From Monodelphis domestica (taxonomy: Eukaryota > Chordata > Mammalia > Didelphimorphia > Didelphidae), in assembly GCF_027887165.1 (NCBI RefSeq), contig NC_077228.1:209968502-210032501 (forward strand): 64,000 bases of DNA, given 5' to 3'. The position numbers and the translations under genes are program-made. Under the pieces are notes generated by a model. That model did not search any database and was not told where the DNA came from. It saw nothing but the letters and a program-made list of their open reading frames with translations. Every line of letters begins with the position of its first letter. Position 1 is the first letter of the stretch. Below are positions 55,850 to 64,000 of this stretch, piece after piece.

Positions 55850-56680
55850 CCCATCTCCAATTGCCTAATCTGATATCTTGAACTGGATGATCCACAGACA
55901 TCTTTAACCCATGTTTAAAACTCAATTCATTATATTGCCCAAGACTTTCTCTGCTCTAATTTTCCTATGGTTGATCCTCCCGAGTCACTTAGGCTCACAA
56001 TTTTGGTGGCATTCTATATTTCTCAACTCTCATTCATGATCCTCCTTCCCTCTACCTCTGCTCCAATCAGTTGCAAAATCCTGTTGATTCTGCCTCTGAA
56101 ATAACTCTTGTATATGCCTTTTTCTGACACTGTTGCTACCTTGGTTTAGGATTTTATCATCTCACCTTTCCATTACTACAACAGCAGGCTAATTCCTCCA
56201 CTCTAAAATCAAGTTAATTAAATAAAATATCTGCCCCTCCAAACTCCCACCCCACCCCCTAACTTAATAAACTTAAGTGGCTCCCAATCATCTCTAATAC
56301 AAAATATAAAACCCTATTTTAGCATTCAAAGCCTTCATAACTTTCCCCCTTCATTCCTTTGTGGTCTTATTACACTTTATTCCCCTCCACCTACTCTTTG
56401 ATTCAGTAACACTGACCTCCTTACTCTTTCTCATACATGACACTCCATCTTCAGAATCTAAATTTTTTTCACTGGCTGTCCATCCCATGCCTGAGTTACT
56501 CTCCTCTGGCCCTCCCTGGCTTCCGTTAAGTCTCAACTAAAATCCAGCTTCTATAAGTTGTTTTGCCCAGTCCTCCATTTAACTAGAGCTTTCTCTTTGT
56601 TGGTATCTACAACTTATAATTTCTATACCTCATTTGTACATAGTTGTATAAACTTCTCTCAAAATTATTTGGGCTAAAAT
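55850..56680 (+). repeat. L2 LINE 3' region, plus strand
   Basis: TTAACCCATGTTTAAAACTC, GATCCTCCTTCCCTCTACCT, CAGTTGCAAAATCCTGTTGA, GTGGCTCCCAATCATCTCTA and GACACTCCATCTTCAGAATC, in the order of L2 3' ends. Confidence 0.8.
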
Positions 56681-57766
56681 TAGCCATGACATTTGAATCT
56701 TGGGTTGCTTGGATATTTTACTCCTCATACAACATCTCGGCAACACCAGTTACCTCAGCTCTCAAGCTATAACCACTACACACCCGACAGCAATTCACAC
56801 CACATGTCCAGGTAGGCAAAAGATAGGGAGAGAAGTAGGTCAAATGCATCAACAAGTTTGGATTATCTCCTAAACTCAAACAGCTTCTTCTCTGGGATAG
56901 TCACTACTTAGAAGGAATGAGCAGAGGAATAAAAAGATCATGAGCTTTCAAATCCCATGTCCTGATTCAGAAACTTAAAACTCAGTGTGACCTTGAGAGA
57001 TTTTCTAGGGCACTCCTCCAAGTACTTCCGAAGTTAAATAAGCCCTGAGAGGTAAAAAGCTTGTATTCCCTTAACTCCTTGAGCCTCACAGTCTTTGTAA
57101 GCCAACCGCGGCATTGGTCTTCATCATTTACATTTAAAGGTACAAGGTTGGGGTTGGTCTTGATCACAGGATCATAAATCTTGGGCTGGAATGAATCTCA
57201 GAAGCCATTTAGTGCAACATCCTCTTTTTACAGATAAAGAAATTGGGGGCCACATAGGTGAAAGAAGGGAATAGTCCAAGGTCACACACAGGTAGTGTCT
57301 CAAGAGATGGGATTTCAAACCAGGTATGCACTACCATTCTCAAAGCCAATGTTCTTTCTGGCTGTACCTAGACCCTTCTTCTCAGGTCCCTTCCAGTTTT
57401 AAAGCTATGGACTGTGTTAAGTGCTTTCCCAACCCCGTATCATCCACTGGAGAGACTTGAGTGCACTTTGTCTTAAATTTGTCCTCACGGGGCTTTGAGG
57501 AGCATTGGTGAAACAACCCACTCTTCGGAAATGGGGGCCGGAAGACCATCGAAGTCTCTGGGAGGGTTGGGAGGATGCTTGTGCTCAGAGTGGTGGTCTC
57601 CAAAAGAAGATGGAGAGGAGAAAAGAAACGAAAGAGGAGGAAAAAGTATGTGTGGGAAGGGTGAGCTGAGACCACCAGCCTAGGCCCCGAGGCTTCCTCC
57701 CCACATCCTATGCCCACGTCCATGCGCACCAACGGTCAGTCGCTGCCCGCTCCCTCTCTTCCCTAC

Positions 57767-57905
57767 CTGCACTGATAGGCAATGGATAGGTTCGCCCGCC
57801 GACGTCGCTACGACCTAGTCCTGGTGACCTCTCCTGGCGTCTACTCCACAGTCGCGGGACCAGCCGCTACTCCCTCTGGAGCCCCCCAAGAGGTAGTGCG
57901 CGAAG
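57767..57905 (-). other. CCDC47: CCDC47 non-coding exon 1 (probable)
   Basis: On the minus strand the sequence ends CATTGCCTATCAGTGCAG before a GTAGGG donor at 57766. It has no ATG in the stretch examined, which fits a 5' UTR exon spliced to the start-codon exon at 44168. The upstream limit is a guess. Confidence 0.55.
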
Positions 57906-58599
57906 GTAAGGCCCGGCACTCCGTCACTACTTGCCGGCCGGGGCTCGCACGTATACACGCACGCAGCCGCGGCGGCGCGCACCTTTTACGTAAGTTGCGT
58001 AGCTGCGTTTGCGCGCCCACGGCGTGAGGTAGTCGAGTTACGGCCCTCGCTCCGGGTTCGAGGAGGGAGGGACGAAGGGTAAAAAAGTTCTCCTTCATCC
58101 CTCCCACCTCCCCCGCCCCACTACTGTGTAGCCGTACCAGATTTAAGCTTAATGAAAACACGTGACCGTGCGCACTGGCGGGCAGGGAATGAGACTTTCA
58201 AATTTAGGCATACGTATTAACAAGGGTTGGAAAGTTTTTTTGTTTTTTTTTCCCTTAAGGGGCTAGTAGGAATTTGGCCTTTTCCAGAACCAGGTCTACC
58301 TGCTCGATCTTCGGGGCTTACATGGAAATTCCTTGACTATCCCTCCCTCCACCCAGACACCCCATCGCCACGTTTGTAGATATATAATAATGGCCAGAAG
58401 CACTCGAGTAACTTCAGCCCCAACCAGGATAACGAAGAGCAGGTGATAGGAGGAAGGCGCACAGTCATGAGCTTCTCTCCCCTCCTTCCTCGCTGAATAA
58501 GCAGTAGCCTTAGGCTCCGCCCCTATCCCGGCGTCCCCTTCATTGCGCATGTCACATTACGTACCACCTTCCCCCTCCCCCTCCCAGCAACCGGCTAAG

Positions 58600-58729
58600 C
58601 GGCGGCTGTGACTGAGGCGGTGCCTGTGACTGAAGGCGGAGAAGGACGAGCACCCACCGGGACGGGGGAACGGAGACCGAGCGCACGTAATCCGAAGCGG
58701 CAGGGCTCGTCTGTGGCTGTGGCTGCTCG
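58600..58729 (+). other. DDX42: DDX42 non-coding exon 1 (probable)
   Basis: GC-rich sequence ending GTGGCTGTGGCTGCTCG before a GTAGGC donor at 58730. By position (head to head with CCDC47) this is the 5' UTR exon of DDX42, a DEAD-box RNA helicase of the SF3B/U2 snRNP context. The coding start (MNWNKGG) was looked for in all plus frames to 64000 and not seen, so it lies further right. The gene name rests on synteny and not on coding sequence. Confidence 0.6.
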
Positions 58730-59867
58730 GTAGGCCTCAGGACGAGGGGGAGGAGGTCTGGGCGCCGGGGCAGCAGCTCCTAGGGAACCAGGAGACCGCC
58801 GTGTGGCCTAGTATGGGCCTGGGGACCTTGGCCTCCCTTAACAAAGAGTCGGGCCGAGTTTTCTTTATCCAGGCGAAGACTGAGAGAACCCCGAGGGCCC
58901 CGTTGGCTGGGCGGCCTGAGGGCGCGGGCCAGGCCTTGGAGTCGGGGGGTGGGGGTGGACAGAAAGGAGGGGGCGGACTGAGCAAGGATCCCGCCCCTGG
59001 CGCTCGCCCCGCGATCGCGGCTTCTGCGTCGGCCCAGTTGGCGGCACTCGGAAAGTGGGACGACCCTATTTAATCGACCCGCGCGGTAGGGAAGGGGAGA
59101 GTAGGTGGGCTTAGAGTCTTCTTGGAGGACGCAGCCACCCTGTCTTCGGGGTGTTGGGCAGCAAGAAACCCGCCCCCGAGCCCAGCCTCAGGTGAGAGGT
59201 ACAGGTTCCATGGAGCCCTGACACTTTAGCTACCGCTCTTGGTGGCGTACATGGCTACGATTGTTTATTTTTATTCTAAAATAAAAAACTCAAAAAACAA
59301 AAAAAAAATCCTGTTGGGTCGTAAGACCATTTAGATATGTATAGAATAATGTATGCAGCCTACCTTAGGGGAATCTGTACTTTTGATTGAAGAGAGGATT
59401 AACAACCAATAAGTTATAGGAAAATTGCTTGGTGGCACTAGTGTAGAGAGGCGATTATAACAACCTCATTTGACACTGAGTATAGTATAAATTCCAAACC
59501 TAATCCTAAACTTACAACTGAATTTTACCGCATATAGATTGTGTACAAACACCCTTGGCCCAAACAAGATTAAAGTGTAATTTATAAATATTAATGAGAC
59601 AAAAATACAACATACTCAGTGTGAATATGTGATTTTCTAAGTCAAACATTCGACCTACAGGGAACCATATGTACAGATTAATGACCCACGTTTTTTGAGT
59701 CTTGATACTACAGGTTTACACTAATGGAAAGGAAAAAGGAATAGATTTATGTTCAAAACAGTACATAGAAGTTATTGTTTACTTGTCATCTCAAGGCACT
59801 TAGGTGTAGTGGTTAAAATGCTGAACTTGGAATCATTTTGACCTAATTTCTTTCTTCTAGGTATTTG

Positions 59868-60165
59868 GGGTTATGTGACTTTCCCATGCCCCAGAGCTAG
59901 AAAGTGTCTGAGACTACATTTGAATTCAGGTCCTCCTGGTGGTCTATCCACTGTGCAAACTTGCTGCCTCCAGTTAAACCTAATTTCAGACCCAGCCTCA
60001 AAATCTACTTGTTGAATGACCCTGGGCAAGTTACTTAACTTATCTAACTCAGTTTCTTCATCTGTTAAATGGGGATAATTATAATAACCACCTTTCAGGG
60101 TTATTGTGAGGATCAAATCAAAATAAAAAGGGCTTTGCAAACCTTAAAACTCTACAAATGCTAGC
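59868..60165. repeat. Two abutting SINE/MIR fragments in opposite orientation
   Basis: 59868-59968 is a minus fragment (CATTTGAATTCAGGTCCTCC to AAACTTGCTGCCTCC). 59970-60165 is a plus fragment (GACCCTGGGCAAGTTACTTA, GTTATTGTGAGGATCAAATC, GCTTTGCAAACCTTAAAACT). The second belongs to a MIR-like subfamily whose tail carries the GCTTTGCAAACC phrase. Confidence 0.8.
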
Positions 60166-63100
60166 TATTTTATAGAAAGGTGTTTTGATTTCCCTTGCTG
60201 TGTACTGAAGAAAAACTAAATTGAGTGCAAGATGTTCACGATGTTTATTAGATTAGGCGATATAGTTATAAATGAGAACAAGAACTCAGTGAGTAGAGTA
60301 CCATGATTATTGCCACACTTAAAAGATTGTTCATAATTAGTTGACTAGAGACAATAGAATAAAAACATTTATGTGTATAGATTGATTCATTTACCAAAAT
60401 ATTTAAGTGCTTATTGTGTACAAAATACTGTTTAAGTCTTAAAGAAGATTCAAAGATAAATGAGAGATGATCCCCATCCTAAGGGAGTTTTCAGTTTATA
60501 CTATTTCCCCCATCCCAACACAAAGTTATTTTCAGTTTTGGTTATTCTAATCTCCCCAGTATTTACATGCACACATATCACTCCTAGTTTTGTCCCCTAT
60601 GCAGAGGCAGTCCTCTCCATACTTCCATCCCTTTTGCCTTTCAAAATCTTTGCCTGCCCATCTCATCTTCAGTGAAAACTAAATTCTCATACCTCAACTC
60701 ACCCATCACATTTCTGTGGAGTTTAGCACCACTCAGTTAAAACATTTGATTTCTAATTGTTTCTTGAATTGTTTTTCTTACTTTGTCCTCTAATTGTTTC
60801 TTGTCCTTAATTAAGTCTGGTCTCTGTAACCAAGCTCTTCTAGGACTAAAGTGTGGTTTATCCTTGTCTTCCCAAGAACTGGGCACAAAGAAGAAGATAT
60901 TTGTTGAATGGAAGGTAGTGTGCTCAAACCCCAAATAGCCTACTCTTTAGCAAGGGAAAGAAATTCTTAAGAGTTTTACTTATACTTGTTTTGTCAGAGC
61001 TGATTTTTTTAAAGTAAGATTTAGTATTCTGTGGTTTCAATAAATTTCTAAACATGTTCATATTACATCCAAAGTTTAAAAATTTAAAACAGAGATTCAG
61101 ATTTGGTAAACATTTTCATGATATATATTTAGAAATAAGATAGAGATGTTTTTATTGAACTAAAAGTACTCTTCCAAAATGAAAGTGTGAACAAAACCTT
61201 ATTTTGTGAATTTTCTTATTGTACTCTTTGATAGATAGGTGTATTTTGCTGGTACAGGGAACCATTTGAATTCCATGCTCATGATGAAACTAAGAGCTTA
61301 TGTTCCACCTGTCTTTTCTCATCTGAGTAGGCTTTTAGGAGGAGGAAGTAAGATTTTAGGATTTATTTGATGCAGGATGACCAACTGGGTAGGGAGAACG
61401 TTCCTGGCATTTGGTACAACTTGGACAAAGACTTAAGAGGTAGGGGTATATAAGAGAAGGCTGACCATGGGGAAGGAACTTAGAGCAATTCTATAAATAG
61501 TAGAAAGTTTTGATTATCCATGACAGCTGCCCAATAGCCTTTCTTCCATTTGTCTCCCCCCCCCCCCCCCAAGGTGTGCTTAGAGAAAGCAAAATTAATT
61601 TTAATGTTAAGTCAAATAAAACATTCTTGAGAATGCAAATCTGGTTTTTAAGCCAATAACTTTTCAGAGTTATATAGCAATTATTTTTAGTTTGTCTGCT
61701 GTTTGTTATTTGTATTAATATGAATGCTTAAATAGTTACCCAAAAATACAAAAAAAAGACAAGTAGGACAACTTTGAAAGTTACATGTTGATATATTATA
61801 CAGTGTGTGTATATAAATGTATGTATATCCTTAGAATAGTAAGCTATATATAAAAGATCCACAGCTTTATGTACAGCTCTTTTTCTGTTCTCCAGCATAT
61901 GGAAATGCTTCTTTTACTTAGTGTTCATTAAATTCAGAATTAAATTACATTTTTAAAAGGTGGGGGAAATAGTCATATTGGGGCAAAGGATTATTTGTGC
62001 ACTTTGGATCAAGCTTAGAAAATTTTATAAAACCACATAAGCTTCAAGTAATTGTTAATGAGATTTTGAAGAATAGTATGATATGTAATCCATGAGTATA
62101 GGGATGACCTTAAGGTCTGGAAGCAGGAAATGGATGAGCAGAGTAATAAGTTGATTAACCTGTCTAATATTGGGGCTGGGGGAATGACCTAGGTACAAAG
62201 GAAATGTTTTGCAGGTTAAGGAGGTATAAAGCAATAGTTACTTGTTCAATGCCACATTGACAGCCAATGCCAGAATAAAAATTTGAAAACAAACAAAAAG
62301 ATTTCTAAACTGCTGCTCTTCTTGGGTCTCTGGGAGGGCTGTGCTTTCCAACCCACTCATGCTTTGCTATTGCTTTGTATGGAATTTTCAAAATGAATGG
62401 CATTGTTTGAATTGTACTATATTTTCTTGATATTGCATTCACTTCTGTAGGCATGGGTTTATTCATTTTGGTGGGTATATTATGTGTGCCTAACTTCTCC
62501 TTTGAATACCTGATGACTTTCTTCTCACTTTAATCCTTCCCTTTGTGGGATATAGAGGAAAAAGAGGCCAGGTTAAACTAAGCTAGTTATTTTTTCTTCA
62601 CCAGCTCTTTTAAATAGCAAGTTTGTCGGTCATTTTAAAAAATCCATCACTAATATTTTCTCTAGCTGTTTTTTAATCAGTGCTTAAAACACTGATAAAC
62701 AATGGTGTGCTTTTGAGGATTCCTAAAGCAAGCAAAAAATAAGCCCAAAGCAAGTATAACTATCTCTGCATTGGTCTTAATTCAATCCAGTAAGCATTTA
62801 TTAAGTGCTTACTGCAAGCTAAGCAAAGAACCAGCTGGGTAAACAAAGACAAAAACTGGTAGTCCCTACCCTCAGGGAGCTTTACATTCTTCTGACTACT
62901 ACTACTACTACTATAAGTTTACTTCTAGAAGATTTTTCCAAGCTAACTACTATGTACAACTTTGGAAATATTCACTTTGGGTCTCAGTTTTCTTGATCTG
63001 TGTTAAGTAGGGGTTGGAGGAGAGGATCTTAAAAGACCTCTTTGGCATTCTATAATTCCAAGTAGGTTTCATTTCAGTGCCTGTTTGGAATGTGATTAAT

Positions 63101-63442
63101 TATGAAAGTTTCTGAGAGTGTTTTATAGAGAATAAATCTTGCTGACAAAGCTGGGTAAATACTCTTATTTGGTAAGAACAACCCTAGAAACAAGGCATGA
63201 CCAAACTAATGACTAGTATTTTTTGTATAGCTGATAAACTAGCTTCCTAGGCAAATCTTGACAGATAAGTGTTGAAGCAAATGATATTTGCTAAATATCA
63301 ATAAAGACCCTTACCATTTCCTTTATGTTGCTTTCTTATCAAGAAAATAGTCAATAAATGCTTGATGTGTGAATATATATGCGTACATTTAGGATTTATC
63401 ATGGAAGACTTTCTTGGGAAACTGAGTTTTGACCTCTTAAAA

Positions 63443-63655
63443 AATGGGATGGGGGGCAGCTGGGTGGCTCAGTGAATTGAGAGTCAGACCCAGAGATGGG
63501 AGGTCCTGGGTTCAAATGTGGCCTCATACACTTCCTAGCTGTGTGACCCTGGGCAAGTCACTTAACCCCCATTGCCTAGCCCTTACCACTCTTCTATCTT
63601 GGAACCAATACACAGTATTGATTCCAAGATGGAGGGTAAGGATTTAAAAAAAACA
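63443..63655 (+). repeat. Marsupial CORE-SINE, best-preserved copy
   Basis: ATGGGGGGCAGCTGGGTGGC, GATGGGAGGTCCTGGGTTCA, GACCCTGGGCAAGTCACTTA, CCATTGCCTAGCCCTTACCA, ending GATGGAGGGTAAGGATTTAA with an A-rich tail. A useful family reference for the window. Confidence 0.96.
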
Positions 63656-64000
63656 ACAAAAACTTAAAAACAGGATAGACATAAATAGGAAGATTAAGTA
63701 AGGGTAGTAGTTGAGTTGAATTTTAGACAGAGAATGTTACCAATATGTTCCTTTTAACATAGTACTTTTGAATCCTACATGATGTTTATGCTCTAGAGTT
63801 TATAAGTGAGTAACTCAACTTTTTAGCTTCCATTGGTGGGAGTAGTAATAATTGGTTGGTAGGAGGGTAAAGATATTTTAATGGTTAGGGTGTTGGATTT
63901 GATTAAAGTGGACCCTAACTGAGAGATTTAACAGGAGATTGATGAAGAGTAGTATTGGTAAGTAAAGCTGATCACATGGTTCTAAGAAGATGTAGTATGC

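Larger units (their letters stand above)
44169..57766. other. CCDC47 first intron, 13.6 kb of nested transposons
   Basis: The main accessory region of the window. It contains two hAT-like repeats (44633, 54800), an L1 (46117-48754), two solo LTRs (47688, 50722), several SINEs, two L2 blocks (53250, 55850) and CA/GA microsatellites, all listed. About 48772-50717 and 51691-52240 are not recognised; an L1- or ERV-derived origin is possible. About 56700-57200 shows no repeat I can name; a MIR scrap is at 57205-57330. Confidence 0.6.
57700..59200. promoter_or_regulatory. Bidirectional CpG-island promoter, CCDC47 and DDX42
   Basis: CpG-dense block between CCDC47 exon 1 (minus) and DDX42 exon 1 (plus), about 0.8 kb apart in head-to-head arrangement, as in human. 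Visible motifs: TTACGTAA at 57986-57993 (PAR-bZIP/D-box type), CACGTGAC at 58159-58166 (E-box, USF/TFE family type), and GCGCATG at 58545-58551 (NRF1-like). Open frames here, up to 106 codons, are GC artefacts. Binding is inferred from consensus only. Confidence 0.85.
58730..64000. other. DDX42 intron 1, to the right edge
   Basis: No exon found. It contains the CpG-island tail to about 59200, two abutting SINE fragments (59868-60165), a common dispersed repeat scrap (about 62785-62890), a poly-C run (61555-61571), a CTA run (62898-62912), and a SINE (63443). Elsewhere it is AT-rich with no structure. Confidence 0.5.

Noticed and set aside
57782..59073. Open frames of 60-106 codons on both strands in the CpG island
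   Set aside because: GC-rich sequence has few stops. The frames overlap each other on opposite strands, lack homology I know, and cover the promoter and UTR exons.
63443..63647. tRNA-like A and B boxes in SINE heads
   Set aside because: They belong to tRNA-derived SINEs; there is no cloverleaf or acceptor stem of a functional tRNA gene.
1..64000. CRISPR arrays, bacterial operons, riboswitches
   Set aside because: The window is vertebrate nuclear DNA with spliced genes; no regularly spaced direct repeats of that type were seen.

Overview
The window is vertebrate nuclear DNA, almost certainly from a marsupial. Three genes occur in the order known from human chromosome 17q23: STRADA (minus strand), CCDC47 (minus strand) and DDX42 (plus strand). 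The coding exons match the mammalian proteins nearly residue for residue. The repeats are of marsupial type: about twenty tRNA-headed CORE-SINE copies (head GGCAGCTGGGTGGCTCAGTG, internal GACCCTGGGCAAGTCACTTA), decayed L2, RTE and L1 LINEs, MIR fragments, and no Alu or B1/B2. The species cannot be fixed from the sequence alone.

Layout. 1-23.7 kb: the 5' half of STRADA on the minus strand, with seven coding exons (residues 1-193), a CpG-island promoter near 23.2-23.86 kb and a probable non-coding exon 1 ending at 23599. The rest of the gene lies off the left edge. 23.9-29.5 kb: the gap between STRADA's promoter and the 3' end of CCDC47, probably including the CCDC47 3' UTR. 29.5-57.9 kb: all of CCDC47, with twelve coding exons that join in phase to 482 codons, plus a probable non-coding exon 1 at 57767. 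Its 13.6-kb first intron is a graveyard of nested transposons. 57.7-59.2 kb: a CpG island serving CCDC47 and DDX42 head to head. 58.6-64 kb: DDX42 exon 1 (5' UTR) and part of intron 1; the DDX42 start codon was not found in the window.

Functions (established knowledge). STRADA is the pseudokinase that activates LKB1 together with MO25. CCDC47 is an ER membrane protein of the PAT complex and multipass translocon. DDX42 is a DEAD-box RNA helicase linked to the U2 snRNP. They are neighbours, not a pathway, and no operon-like logic applies.

Most noteworthy: (a) a co-linear block of about 52-56 bp shared by the STRADA and DDX42 promoters in the same orientation to transcription; (b) two oppositely oriented solo LTRs of one family with TG..CA ends and 4-bp target duplications, one carrying an internal 70-bp tandem duplication; (c) an L1 insertion with a 17-bp target duplication whose structure suggests twin priming; (d) a direct intronic repeat flanking CCDC47 exon 9; (e) a 39-codon charged open stretch in CCDC47 intron 1 that I cannot identify. 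I found no convincing new molecular system. The window is an ordinary, well conserved marsupial locus with informative transposon history.
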